Shown here one piece after another: positions 11,274-22,344 of a stretch of 64,000 nucleotides of DNA. How positions within the stretch are numbered: the stretch's first letter is position 1; each line of letters opens with the position of its first letter. The notes under the pieces are model-generated. The model searched no databases, had not been told where the DNA came from, and saw only the letters and a list, made by a program, of their open reading frames with translations. The translations under genes were made by a program, and so were the position numbers. The stretch is from positions 9,864,501 to 9,928,500 of the forward strand of contig JAUIMM010000126.1 in NCBI GenBank assembly GCA_031769625.1. The letters are read 5' to 3'. This DNA comes from Taudactylus pleione (Eukaryota > Chordata > Amphibia > Anura > Myobatrachidae).

Positions 11274-12274
11274 GCTCTCATCTCTGCTTTAGCCAATCTA
11301 TTCTCCTTATTATTATTTATCCAATTATCCTTTATTTGTGATAAAGCTGCAAACCTTTTTATTCCTACCATGGAGAAATTGTGCTTTTCCCTGAAATGCT
11401 TCGAGAAAGGATGATCTTCCTTTCCCTTCACTAGATTCCTAATTTGCTCAGCCCATCGTACTTTAGCTGCCCTTGTGGTTTTTAATATGTAGATCAAAGG
11501 GCAAGTACACTCTATTGCATATAATATAAATTTAGAGTGACATGTCAGGAAATCCTTTATGGGTATATTCCTTTTTGTTGTTCCAAATTCCGTAATTTTC
11601 TGTTCTCCTTTGCATTCTAAACACATCCTACATACCCCACATCGATGGAAACCTTTATTTCATGATAGGTTTCTCTGTTGCACCTGTGGAAGTGCACTAG
11701 ATACTAGTCTATCTTTCATATTCATTGATTTCCTATATATAAATTTGGGGGCCGGATTTATTATTTTATTTAGTACGGGATCTTTCAATAAAATATCCCA
11801 ATTCTTTCTTATTACCTTCAAAACACTTTTGTATTGTTTATTAAAAGTAGTACAGAAATTAAGAGTAATCTCATTGGATTTCCTTTTATCTCTATTTTCA
11901 CCAATGAGTTTGTCTCTATCCATATCCCATACTTCCTCTAATGATTCCTCCATCTTTTTCACTCCATAACCTTTTTGTTTAAATTTCTTAATTAGAGCTT
12001 CTGATTGTTCATTAAAAGTTTTAATTTCAGAACAGTTACGTCTCAACCGTACCATTTGTCCTTTCGGGATGTTATCTAGCAATCTTGCCAACTGATGACT
12101 GGTGCTTTCTATATATGTGTTGGAATCGGTGGGCTTCACATAGTTACTTGTTATAATTTTCCCTCCCACTATATCTATTTGCATATCCAAAAAATGATTA
12201 GTCTGTTGACTTATAGAAAAAGTCCATTTCAAATTGATATTGTTATTATTTAGATAAGTGCAAAAATTATCCAA
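11274..12274 (-). pseudogene. Penelope-like RT C-terminal part plus GIY-YIG endonuclease
   Basis: Reading right to left: thumb and linker (12274-11660, with NHFLDMQIDI and KPTDSNTYI, the PLE equivalent of FLDV...K.TDRNTFL), then after a frameshift a Cys pair and the GIY-YIG-like core LYAIECTCPLIYILKTT (about 11472-11525) followed by helices with RWAEQIRN and HPFSKHF. The second half of the core reads LIYILKT where active members usually have YIG-KT, so the nuclease looks decayed. The catalytic RT palm (YxDD) is missing because the element is truncated at about 12280. The last C-terminal codons are pushed aside by the MITE at 11019-11271 and continue at 11016-10955. Confidence 0.85.
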
Positions 12275-12299
12275 AGCTTCTCTTTGGATGATTTTAAAG

Positions 12300-12575
12300 C
12301 TTCTCTTTGGATAAATAATAATAAAGATAATAGATTGGCTAAAGCAGAGATGAGAGCTATATTTGAATTAGACACACTAATACAAGCTGGTCTAAAAGAC
12401 AATTTTGAGGTAAAATGGTTCCTATAGTTAGAGTTTTTATATGTTTTTCTCCTTAAAGATGATGTATTATATTCACTTTTTATATATACCTATGGTTATT
12501 TTTGGGGTGACTTCTCCAGGCACCAAATAGAGATGAATTAATTTTTTGTTTATATATATATATATATATATTTGG
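12300..12575 (+). repeat. Inverted copy of the Penelope-1 3' end
   Basis: Matches the reverse complement of 10815-11018 plus the coding bases just beyond the MITE. It encodes the intact last codons (AEMRAIFELDT ... NFEVKWFL, stop) on the plus strand, and ends in a (TA)n run at 12550-12572. The junction near 12280-12300 shows a short repeated GCTTCTCTTTGGAT. Confidence 0.88.
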
Positions 12576-13230
12576 AGTTTGTATGTACTCTTCTTAATGA
12601 TTTCATGTATATTTGTATATTGAGGTAAATGGTTCCTTTATCTGAAGCAAAATGGTTCCTATGGTTGGAGTTTGTATGTTATCCCCTTTAAAATGAGAAA
12701 ATATATTCAGTGGGGTTAACCTTTATAATTATCAAATATCTTATATTTTTTGCTTACTATGTTTTATTTGTAGTTTGTATGTACTCCCTTCAATGATCTC
12801 ATTCAATGCAGTGGTTGTACATGGAGATAAAAACCCGGGTTCTTTATAAAATACCGGGGTCGAGGTGTATTTCTATCTATTTCTATTAAGAAAGTTTTAA
12901 ATGTTTCTTAAAAATAATTATAAGACATTTCTGCCAGGTTTTATAAATAGATGAAGCGTACCATTTTCACTTCCGCCAATACAAGTTTCAGTAAAGGAAG
13001 GCGATTAGATACGTATGCCTAAGCCTACATGTGATTGGAAGTGACTAATGCGGAAGTCCGCATCACAGGCATCATCCCTGGTAATTAGCTCACACGCGGC
13101 TGAGCAGATGCCGCATCCAGATGCACATTTAGACCGGCATACAATGTGAGTATTTCCTGTGGTTTTGGCTGTTAATATCTGCTTTGGGAAGTTTTTGGGA
13201 ATGATTTTTTAATCCTTTTAGCCACACTAT

Positions 13231-13266
13231 CTTGAAAAAGACGCTTAGGAGCGTTGAAACGCGTTG
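13231..13266 (+). ncRNA. Hammerhead-ribozyme-like motif, unit 1 (degenerate)
   Basis: CTTGAAAAA, then GACGC-loop-GCGTT (five pairs including one G-T), then GAAAC and GCGTTG. The arrangement mirrors a hammerhead core (CUGAUGA, stem II, GAAA), but the CUGAUGA box is altered. Hammerhead ribozymes are known in Penelope terminal repeats; activity here is doubtful. Confidence 0.45.
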
Positions 13267-13408
13267 ATAACAAGTGGCATCTGAGGAGTCTGTTATTGTC
13301 ACATGGTTAGACCGGCATACAATGTGAGTATTTCATGTGGTTTTGGCTGTTAATATCTGCTTTGGGAAGTTTTTGGGAATGATTTTTTAATCTGTTTAGC
13401 CACACTAT

Positions 13409-13444
13409 CTTGAAAAAGACGCTTAGGAGCGTTGAAACGTGTTG
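13409..13444 (+). ncRNA. Hammerhead-ribozyme-like motif, unit 2 (degenerate)
   Basis: Second copy of the motif in the tandem duplication, 178 bases downstream. It differs only after GAAAC (GTGTTG in place of GCGTTG). Same reservations as for unit 1. Confidence 0.45.
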
Positions 13445-13929
13445 ATAACAAGTGGCATCTGAGGAGTCTGTTATTGTCACATGGTGCAGATCCTGTTATT
13501 CACTTATTTGGACCTGGGTCTTCATTCCATCTTTGAGGTGATTACAGTACTGTAAATGTATGATGGTACGGATGCCCTATTTCTGTTTTAGTACTCTTTG
13601 TTTTTTAATAAAATTATAAGGTTGTTTTATACACCTGGAGTTTGCTTCTTTTTCCTATATACACCCCTTTGAAGTGGAAGGGAAGAAAATGAAAGAAACC
13701 TTGATGAGCATGTCATATGTTTATTTATGTAAGCATAAAATGTAAGCCTACATTGAGAATCATCTATATGCACAGAGGTGGCATTCCATTTCCTTATACC
13801 ACTGGAGAAATTTAGAGGTGTTGGCCTGAAAATTACCGGTATTGGTTTTCTGGGAATATGCTGTATCTGAAGTGATTTCAGAAGGATTTTTTATCCTCAT
13901 CAGTATCTATATTTTCTTTTCCCCATTTA

Positions 13930-14501
13930 TAATGACATGTATTGGAGATATATCATCAGTGGATGAAAGAGGATCCCCATCTGTCTGGAACAAACTTTTG
14001 GCCCAGTCTGGACCCCTTGTTCTTGAACCATAACAAATTTCTGACATGTCTACTGTCACTGCATATGATACTGTCACCATTGAGAATGGTGGAGGATTAC
14101 ATCAGTGACAGTCCATACCTGTACTGGCAGGAAAAAAGAGGCAATTTGGAGGCCCCTGTACAAACTGGCGCTATTTTACCTAAGTTGCCCCCCCCTCCAG
14201 TGTGAGCTCTGAAAGAGTGTTTAGTGCAGCCGGGAACCTTATCAGTGAAAGGTGTAGGAGGTTGCTTATACAAAATGTGGAGAAGATGATGTTCATCAAA
14301 ATGAATTATCAATTCTTCAAGGGAGACCAGCCTCCAGAACGTACAGAGGGACCTGTGGTGGTGGATTCCAGGGGGGACGAATTATTACTATGTGAAGATG
14401 AGGATGTGCACAACACTGAAGAGGGTGAGGAATCAGTGAATGAGGAGGATGAGGATGACATCTTGCCTCCGTTGAGCAAAGTTTGTGCAGGGACAGATTA
14501 A
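13930..14501 (+). pseudogene. hAT transposase C-terminal part (dimerisation region)
   Basis: Continuation of the hAT copy B transposase after the Penelope insertion. IYHQWMKEDP and ISDSPYLYWQ are in one frame to 14205; SSERVFSAAGNLISE (from 14205), the hallmark hAT C-terminal dimerisation motif, is in another, with NVEKMMFIKMNYQFF following. The tail is acidic (EDEDVHNTEEGEE ... EEDEDD) and ends with a stop at 14499-14501. A one- or two-base frameshift separates the parts. Confidence 0.9.
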
Positions 14502-14819
14502 TTGCCAGCTTGTTTTGTGGGGGCCCAAATGAACCAATCATTTCAGCCACAGTCATGTGGCAGACCCTGGTGCTGAAATGATTGGTTTGTTAAAGTGTGC
14601 ATGTCCTGTTTATACAACATAAGGGTGGGTCGGAGGGCCCAAGGACAATTCCATCTTGCACCTCTTTTTTTTCTTTGCATTATGTACTGTTTGGGGACTA
14701 GTTTCTCAAACTGCCATCCTGTCTGCCACTGCAGTGTCACTCCTAGATGGGCCACGTGTTTGTGCCACCCACTCGTGTCGCTTAGCATAGTCATCCAGCT
14801 ACCTCGGTGCCACCTTTTG

Positions 14820-15099
14820 GACTAAAAACAATATTGTGAGGTGTGAGGTGCTCAGAATAGACTGTAAATGAGTGGAAACTAATGTTATTGAGGTTAATAA
14901 TAGCATAGGAGCAGAAAAACCCACAAATTCTGTGATTTTAGCTGTTTTTACGCTTTAAAAAATAAATAAAAATACAGATCCAAAACACAAAACCCAGAAC
15001 CCAAAACACGGAAGGGTAGTTTTGGCCAAACCAATCCAGATCCAAAACATGAAGAAAGATCCAGATCCAAAACACAAAAAGTGGCCGGTGCACACCCCT
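14820..15099 (+). promoter_or_regulatory. hAT copy B 3' terminal region
   Basis: Repeated CAGATCCAAAACAC / CCCAAAACACGG motifs up to the terminus CACACCCCT at 15099. The same region is found inverted at 61268-61570, including the ACAATATTGTGAGG and GTTATTGAGGTTA blocks at about 14829 and 14884. Confidence 0.75.
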
Positions 15100-15121
15100 A
15101 ATTAATATATATATATATATA

Positions 15122-15230
15122 TCTCAAGGCAAGGGTGGGTGGCACTCGATGAGCCTCCACAACCACAATAATTCACAGCAATACTTTGCTAGTTGATGCC
15201 ATTTCAGTGTTGTACGACTTTTATCAAGTC
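15122..15230 (-). repeat. Penelope-2 terminal repeat, 3' copy, with hammerhead-like remnant
   Basis: Holds the 70-base repeat shared with 18590-18658. On the minus strand at 15229-15199 it reads CTTGATAAA, a weak stem (AGTCGT/AACACT, partly mismatched), then GAAAT, a decayed version of the motif at 13231. Confidence 0.6.
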
Positions 15231-15269
15231 ATAAAAGAAAAATATCAAAATACTTACCTTAAATAATCT

Positions 15270-18200
15270 TCACCTTGTGATTTTGGTCAATCCCAATGGT
15301 TGTAAAGTCTGAAGGTTGTATATCCATCTAGGCTCATGTTGCAGACGGATGCATCCTCTGTCATCACCTCTGATATGGGGGGGGATCCAGTCAATGATTT
15401 TGCATTGCATCATCGCTAATCCATGTTTGAAGTCCTGGAAATGTTTAGCGACCAGATGGTCCACTACTTTACCATCCAGGGCTGCTCTAATACTTGAGCA
15501 GTGGAGCGCCATTCGCTCCTTAAGTTGACATGTAGTTTTCCCTATGTAAAGAAATCCACAGGGGCATCTGATATAGTAAACAATTAATTAGCTAGTATAT
15601 GTCACCGGATGTTTAATTTGAAATTTCTTACCCGATCATGGATGTACACATGTGTTCCCAGTCTCAAGGTGGCTACATGTGATGCAACCGTTACATTTGC
15701 AATAACCAGGTTTTTTAGTGAGAAAGTGTGAAGGAGCTTCTTGTTTGTGTTGTGAAACATTATTGTGGACTACAAAATCCTTGATATTACGGCCCCTTTT
15801 ATATGCCGGTACAATCTTAATGTCTTTAAGATCTTAAGGGAGTGATCAGTGGTCACTATCGGCCAGATCTGTTTGGCTTTATTCATGATTTCTTGAGAAG
15901 AAGAGGAAAATACCTGTACCCATAATAATTTGTTATCCTCTGAGCTTTTGTCCACTGGATTGAGAGCTGTCATTCTGGACTCTTTCAGGGCTTTATCTTT
16001 TGCCTCCTTCAACACCCTGGGGTTATATTACTTGGTTAAAAATTTGAGTATCATGTTGTCTATTTGACAGCTTGTATCCATCGAGTCACTACAGATGTGT
16101 ATAATTCGAAGGAACTGGAAATAGGGCAGGCCTTTTTTGAGGGCTGGTGGATGAAAACTATTTGCTAGCAGAAAAGTATTTCTGTCTGTTGCCTTGAAAT
16201 AAATGGAAGTGTTGATCTCAAATCCCTCATTGATGTTTAATTCCACATCCAAAAAGTGTATGGATGTATGATTGTATACAAAGGTAAACTTGACCGCAGC
16301 ATCACTGGTGTTGATCTCTCGCATGGTGTTAATAAATGAATCTTCAGTGCCTGTCCACAGAATGAATATGTCATCTATATATCGAAAATATGATATTATA
16401 CAACTGTGTATATCGGATGACTTGAAGAACAGATCTTTCTCGACTTCACACATGAATAGGTTAGTAAAGCTAGGGGCTACACATGACCCCATAGTGCAAC
16501 CTGATTTTTGTATAAAAAACTTGTTATCAAACAAGAAATAGTTCCTTGACAGAGTTAATTACAATAGTGTTAGGACAAAATCGATGTCAGGTCCAGAATA
16601 CGCTGGATTGTTGGTAAGAATACGTCAGATGGCTTCCAGAGCTCTTTGATGAGGTATACAGGTGTACAAGCTTACAACATCTACTATACACATGAGATGT
16701 TTGTGGGGTAATGATGAAAGTTGTTGCAATCTAAAGATAAATGATGTAGTATCACTTAGGATGGTGGACTGAGCTTGTTCAACAGGTTGTAATAAAAAGT
16801 CTAGGTATTGTGAGACCATATAGTATAAAGAATCCCTTGCGGCAATAATCGGCCTCCTGGGGGGTTTTGTGGCATTCTTATGCAATTTGGGGATTGTATA
16901 AAGCACCGGGACTTTTGGCCATTCCTGGGTGAGGCTATTAGAGATTATTTTTAAATTATATTATTAGTTAATGCAGACGATAAAATGTTATCAAGTTCCT
17001 TTTTAATTGTTTGTGTTGGATCTCCACTTAACTGTTGATAAATTCCTTGGTCTGACAATTGATTATAGATTTCCTGCTTGTATTGTTCGGTATCTTGTAC
17101 CACAATTCCTCCCCCTTTATCTGCTGAGCAGATGACAATATCTTTTAATTGCCTTGATTAATAAGTGCTGCCCTTTCAGCACTTGAGAGGTTAGGACCAC
17201 CAGTCATCCGGGATTTTTGTCCATCAGGGGTTAAGAACTCCTCAATATAGTTATCCATCCTGGTAGAAAAGTATTTGATGGCCGGGTTGTTAGAAGTAGG
17301 CTCACATTTAGATTTTATAATAAAGGGGGTGGGGTGTACTACATGGAGGTATTACAATCACCAAAGTGTTCTTTAAGCTTAACTTTTCTGGTGAATTTAA
17401 CTAAATCCTCTTTGTTTCTGAATGCATCTGGATCATGTGAGAGAACAAAGGAAAGACCTTTGTTCAGGACCATGGTCTCATCCTCCGTAAGAACTCTAGA
17501 TGATAAGTTGAAAACTACATCCTATTTTTGTAGATTCTTTTTGATTGACCTCGTCCACTGGCCTCCGTGGTGTGTTTTGGATCTATTTGACTGTTGGTTC
17601 TGGCCCGAGTACATACCCTTAAAGGGGGTCTTTGGGTAGATTTGCTTCTGCCTGCAGTCATGCATTCAGTGTCACTCGAGGAAATAGCCCCACCAGAGGA
17701 TTCTGTTTCTAATGGTAAGTTACGGGGTCAAAATCTCGGTCTTCTATTAGCCTCTGTTATTGATCCAGCTATAGACTTTCAATTCCGCGTAATCGTGATT
17801 CACTGTCTGTAATTTTGATTTTTTTTTATTTGATAAGATCAGCTTTATACTGATCTATTTGTGTGGATAATTTAGATAGGTGGTCAGTGGAATTGTCCAA
17901 TTAGTTGATCTTTATTAGTAGTTTCAAATTTAGCAATAATTCTCTTTTGCTACAGATAGTTCCCTTGCAAGTTCTCATAGTTCTCCTTAATCACCAAGAG
18001 GATTAAGTCAAAGGAACATATGTTAAGGATTGCAGCCCACCTTCTGCAAAATGCTGGATTGTATTGTCCTATAGTGGGGACATTTTTGTTCCTAAAACCT
18101 CTGGGTATTTTTTTCTCTCGGTAATAATCTGAGAATTTCACTACATGTAAATGGAAATCTATTTCCCATTTTTGAGCCATAGTAACTGGGCTATGAGTTG

Positions 18201-18310
18201 ATCTATACTCTCTCCCCTGCAGTCGTTTCCAGGTTATCTTTAAATAGAACATAATTTGCTTCAGCATCAGAGAAACTGAGAATTTCTCCAAGTGGTAAGA
18301 TGACAATAGA
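15270..18310 (-). pseudogene. Penelope-like reverse transcriptase with GIY-YIG endonuclease
   Basis: In N- to C-terminal order on the minus strand: N-terminal region (18310-17950: IPRGFRNKNVPTI, FCRRWAAILNICSFDLILL); degraded stretch with SRMTGGPNLSSAE near 17200; RT with YTIPKLHKN (about 16900), PPRRPIIAARD, DVVSLYTCIPH; then GCTMGSCVAPSFTNLFM and the catalytic YIDD (16370-16381), FLDVELNI and KATDRNTFL; GIY-YIG core VYYIRCPCGFLYIGKTT (about 15583-15530) intact at GIY-YIG positions; tail HFQDFKH ... DRGCIRLQHEPRWIYNLQT. Many stops and frameshifts break the frame into at least five pieces, so it cannot make a full protein. The palm and nuclease signatures together identify a Neptune-type Penelope element. 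Confidence 0.9.
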
Positions 18311-18589
18311 AAGTCCTGTGTTGTCTGTTATTTCTATTTCTACAGACATCCCCACACACTTTGTGAGGAAAAATAATACAAATTGTTAATAATAGGAACT
18401 ATATTGACACAATGAAGTCCTGGAAGATCAAATGTAGGTACATCAGTAATGAGGTTGAGGTGCCTTGGTAAATCAATCCTTGAGGTGATGAGAATCCGAC
18501 ACCCCAGGGTAAGACATTCTAGAACAAAAAAATCCCGGCACTCTCTATAGGTTCTGTATGCTCTGGTGCCTTCCCAGTGTAAACATGTA

Positions 18590-18656
18590 TCAAGGCAAAC
18601 GACGGGCAGAACTCGATGAGACTCCACAACCACAATAATTCACAGCAATACTTTGC

Positions 18657-18660
<4 letters not shown>
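18590..18660 (-). repeat. Penelope-2 terminal repeat, 5' copy
   Basis: Direct copy of the repeat at 15122-15192 (CTCGATGAGACTCC, CCACAACCACAATAATTC). It is cut off at the (TA)n tract at 18660-18705. Confidence 0.85.
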
Positions 18661-18706
<46 letters not shown>

Positions 18707-18929
18707 TGGGATTGAAATGCCGGCACATTTTTATGATTGTTATTATTCAATGTTAAGACTACTACACTATGCTGCACATCCTTTTTTCTTATTCCAAATA
18801 GACTATAGCTGTCTCCTGAGGAGGACGTAATAAAAGGGAAGCTGTGACTAACAAAGAAAGATCTGGATATTTATTAAACAAGGACTTGATTCTATGAACA
18901 TACATATCTTAAAGGTGACACATGTAGAT

Positions 18930-19310
18930 TTAAATGAGAAGGTGTTGCATGTGAGGTTGCAGAAGATCCCTGATGTGTTTGGTCCTGGCTTCTTCAATAT
19001 GCATTCTAGTGCATGAAACCTCAGTAGCAGGACCACTACTTGCAAAGGAAGGCCATGGCCTGAGCCTTTCCTTGGCAATATGTGTGGTGTATGGAATGTT
19101 ACTATATTTAGCAGTACATTTTCCCTTTATTATTAGAGGTGATGTTTTCTTTAACATTGTAAAATATTGTTTAGATTTCAGGTGCCCTTTCTTTAACTTT
19201 ATTTCCCATGGACCACCTTTAGTAGATGTTTAAGTATTATTATGACTGCTGGCAGCAACTGCAGCACTAGTACTGGGTTGCTGATCCTGCTCTTCTATCG
19301 ATTAATCCAT
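18930..19310 (-). pseudogene. hAT transposase N-terminal fragment (copy C)
   Basis: Minus-strand remains of the hAT leader: QQPSTSAAVAAS-like start near 19300, then FKSKQYFTMLKKTSPL, and YSNIPYTTHIAKERLR, homologous to the leaders at 55540-55140 and 8287. Stops interrupt it, and no zinc finger or catalytic domain follows to the left. Confidence 0.7.
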
Positions 19311-19314
19311 ATTG

Positions 19315-20155
19315 GCTCACAGCACACTGAGTATAAGGGTGGCATCCTAATCACATTATATTTTTTTACACAAGTTTATTTAATTTTTAACATTGTCTGA
19401 ACACACAACACAGTGCCTCACAGCACCCCTAGTAATGGTGACACCCTAATGATGTTACATTTTGAACACACAAGATTTTTTTTTTTTTTAACAGTGACTG
19501 CACACACAACACACAGAACATCTATGACTTTTTAAAAATGATTATACAGTGACCCAATAAGTTAAAAGCTTAAAGTGCTCCAGTCCTAATGGCTTTTTTT
19601 AAATGACAACTGTTTCCCTTTAATTTAAAAACAGTGCTTCTGTCCTAATGCCATTTTTATTAATTAGATGACAAAAACACCATTAGGAGTGGACTGGAGC
19701 ACCGAGTGAAAGTTAACAGAACTTTCACTCGGTGCTCCAGTCCACTCCTAATGGTGTTTTTTAGTGCCTTTAGTGCTGCAGCCCACTATCCACAGGGCCT
19801 CTACACATACAGTGCTTCTAATAATGTATTTTTTAATTGACAAAGTGCCCTTGTAGGTTTTTTTAACATAACGCTCCAGTCCACTCCTCCAAAGGTAATT
19901 TGTTAGTGCCTCACAGTGATGCAGCCCAGTCCCACACCTCTCCCTCTGGTCTCCTGTGTGAAATGGGGCCTGATCATGAGGGAGGGACTTTAATATGCAA
20001 TACAAAACAAGTGATATCCACAGATGGGAAGATGACGTTTTGCCTGGTATTGGGGTCTGAACATGGCAGAAAGACCCAAGCCCCAGCTTTGTTCGACTTG
20101 GAACCTCTAAGTTCAGGTGTGTTCAGATTCCACGGAAACCGAAATGCAAATCTCT
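19315..20155 (-). mobile_element. hAT 5' region (copy C) with its own repeat array
   Basis: Between the transposase fragment and the terminus at 20155 are two diverged units of about 110 bases (19318-19525, anchors TGGTGACACCCTAATGATG and GGTGGCATCCTAATCAC), shorter repeats with CTCCAGTCCTAATGG (19560-19900), the conserved GGGAAGATGACGTTTTGCC block (20026-20044), and the GTTCAGATTCC...AAACCGAAAT remnant of the terminal palindrome. Confidence 0.7.
19673..19761. repeat. Perfect 42-bp hairpin
   Basis: Arms 19673-19714 and 19720-19761 are perfectly complementary with a 5-base loop (AACAG). The surrounding degenerate CTCCAGTCCTAATGG units suggest it arose by an inverted duplication of the local array. 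Confidence 0.97.
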
Positions 20156-20159
20156 AATT

Positions 20160-20620
20160 TAGACTGTAAACTCCATTGGGGCTGATGTGAATGATAAATA
20201 TTATCTCAGGACGGCGCTGCATAGTATGGTGGCGCTATCTCAATAAAGTACAATAATAACAGTAATGTGGGTTCAGCAATATTGAAATAAAATTAACTGA
20301 ATTTTGGCTTTACAATGCAGTGAGATAAGTAATTCAATTCTGGGCAAATTTCAAAAATTCATATACATTTTTCAAATTCCCCATTGCTAAATTTATTTTT
20401 CAAATAAGACAAGATTTACCTAAATTTTCTGAATAAAATGTGCATTAGCAAAATAAAACAACCATACTCAATCAAATAAAGGAACTAATTGCATAGTAGC
20501 AACCAACATGACATGACCTTAAACTTATGATACATATGAAATACAGTACAGTATATTTAGCCAGGATGATGCACATTCTTCCTGGGCTAGCAGTGTTCTT
20601 ATACACTACTTTACTACACT
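20160..20620. other. AT-rich spacer
   Basis: No gene or repeat recognised apart from low-complexity A/T runs. Confidence 0.5.
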
Positions 20621-20622
20621 TA

Positions 20623-20951
20623 AGCTGGCCATACACGGTGCGATTATACTGTAAGTTGGTAATATGTGTTGTACGATTGCCCTTGAAATTCTTCCCTTGA
20701 AATTCTCCATACGATGTGGTCAAATGGTGTACAATTGATTATTCTAATCATACCATAAGATGCATACAAGTGTACACAATAGATCGTAGTCTTATGGTTT
20801 GCAGTAAGATCTACGATCCAGCTATACAACTGCAGGGACATGCATCAGCATCGTAAATACACAGAAACAACACACGATGTGCATGATTGATCATTACGAT
20901 TGATCGAAATTGTCCACACTGTGCAAAAAGTTGCACTGTGTATGGGCTGCT
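20623..20951. mobile_element. PIF/Harbinger-type MITE, TTA duplication
   Basis: Terminal inverted repeats AGCTGGCCATACAC / GTGTATGGGCTGCT, flanked by TTA at 20620-20622 and 20952-20954. The 3-base TWA duplication is the PIF/Harbinger signature. 329 bases, non-coding, with internal ACGATTGATC-like inverted motifs. Confidence 0.85.
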
Positions 20952-20954
20952 TTA

Positions 20955-22340
20955 CACTGCTTTATGTAATGTGATGTACCCTTCACTGTTACTTTTACAC
21001 CTATTCAGTGTACACTGTAATGATCTATCTATTCATATAGCATTTTTACTTCTTCTTACCTTTCCCCATTTACAGTACAAAGTCCAAATCTCCAGAATAT
21101 TCACCTAAATTCCACCCTAATTCATTCAATAACAAAGCAAGACAAATTGCTCACTGTGAAAACTCTGTCCCCTTCGTAGCTTGCATGTTGGGTCTGTTAG
21201 ATGCTATAACTTCTGTAGTACAGTATAATAAGTGGCAGATACTATTAAGTTCAGCTGAGGCATATTGGAGAATAATACTTTTGTATGCTTTTTGCAACAG
21301 AGATCGTGCAGAACCTGTACATACTGTTATCATTAATACAATTTTCTGATTCTAAGTCATCCACTATACAGTAACTATCACCTTCCACTGTATTATACTA
21401 TTCTTATTGTCAAAAACATATAGCAAAATGCATTTTAGAGCAATATGAGTGGATTCTCTATTCATCAAAATGATTGCTTTAGAAAGTGTGGAATTTAGAT
21501 GTCAGGTTTAGGGTTTTGAGACCCGAGTCAGGAGCCTTAGACTGGGCTAACAGGTTGTAATGAAATAACATTGTTTGAATCAAATGTCTACTCATGGGGT
21601 GAGAACCATACAGTAAATACTTGGAACCTTCAGAAAGGTCAGTTACACCTGGAAGGCTCTCTGTCTGTCCCCGGATACAGGGATAAGTGGCAGGACACAG
21701 TGTTTGAGAACTCAAGCAGATCAGTGAGTAATACAGATAATCAGTAGCCCATCTGGAATCCACTGACAGATGCTGCTAACAGATTACACAGGTCTGAAAT
21801 GAAAAAGCTATTTTAACAAATTTATGTGACACTTATAGATCTTTGGCTTCTAAACACGAAAATGACTTCCAATTTTGCATATCACATCATGGTTTTCTGC
21901 AAAACGTGTATTTATGAATATTTTTTCATATTCTTTAAAGTAATAAATGTGTGCTGCCTACATTTATTATAAAACATTGTCTTAAATGAATTCAGTCGGT
22001 AGTATAGAACATTGCAATTCAGTTCTCGTCATAAAACTTCCCCCCGCCCAGTGCCAGATTAAGGTCCACATGGTCCTGGAGCTGAAATTTACAAAGGGCC
22101 TAAACCCCATACTGTCTAAAGGAACATTGCACACACACAGCTACAACTACAAGGTGAGTTGGTGAAGATGGAACCAAATACAACAGGTGCAACACAGTTT
22201 TGCCCTGTGCCAGCTCATTTTAACCCCTGCCTACCACCACATACACACACACACTACATACACACAGTACATATACAGTACACACCACTCATACAGTACA
22301 AGTAATTTCAAATTTTTTAGGCAATGTCAAGGATCCAAAC
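20955..22340. other. Spacer, no gene recognised
   Basis: No open frame with recognisable similarity. A CA/TACACAC-rich microsatellite lies at 22236-22300. Confidence 0.5.
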
Positions 22341-22344
22341 TACA

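Larger units (their letters stand above)
13129..13484 (+). repeat. 178-bp tandem duplication in Penelope-type terminal repeat
   Basis: Two units (13129-13306 and 13307-13484), nearly identical, each beginning TTAGACCGGCATACAATG and ending GTCACATGG. Each unit contains one hammerhead-like motif. Confidence 0.9.
10810..13660 (-). mobile_element. Penelope-like element 1, 5'-truncated, with inverted partner copy
   Basis: The element sits inside hAT copy B. The coding strand is minus: RT thumb/linker and GIY-YIG endonuclease remain (12274-11274). Its 3' end (10815-11018) is repeated in inverted orientation at 12300-12575, followed by about 1 kb of terminal-repeat-like sequence with a 178-bp tandem duplication. 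Inverted or partially tandem terminal repeats are a known trait of Penelope-like elements. Exact boundaries are uncertain: the left edge lies where hAT coding sequence stops near 10805, the right edge near 13660. Confidence 0.8.
7232..15099 (+). mobile_element. hAT transposon (copy B), broken and interrupted by a Penelope-like element
   Basis: The 5' terminus is AGGGATGAGTGGG at 7232. The 3' terminus is GGTGCACACCCCT at 15099, so the outer bases are inverted (AGGG/CCCT). In order: terminal block, short-repeat region, 160-bp-type array, transposase N-terminal and catalytic regions (8287-10835), an inserted Penelope-like element (about 10810-13660), transposase C-terminus (13930-14501), and a 3' tail rich in CCAAAACAC. 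The flanking octamers ATATTATA and AATTAATA agree at only 5 of 8 positions, so the target duplication is not convincing and the right boundary is less certain than the left. Confidence 0.8.
15121..18660 (-). mobile_element. Penelope-like element 2, long but decayed, between direct repeats
   Basis: A minus-strand RT/GIY-YIG gene (about 18310-15270) is flanked by direct copies of a 70-base repeat at 15122-15192 and about 18590-18658. Both copies contain CTCGATGAG, CCACAACCACAATAATTC and AATACTTTGCTA. Both adjoin (TA)n tracts (15106-15120; 18660-18705). Direct partial terminal repeats are typical of Penelope-like elements. The copy is unrelated in detail to Penelope element 1. Confidence 0.85.

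Noticed and set aside
7224..15107. 8-bp target duplication for hAT copy B
   Set aside because: ATATTATA and AATTAATA agree at only 5 of 8 positions in an AT-rich context, so it is not evidence.
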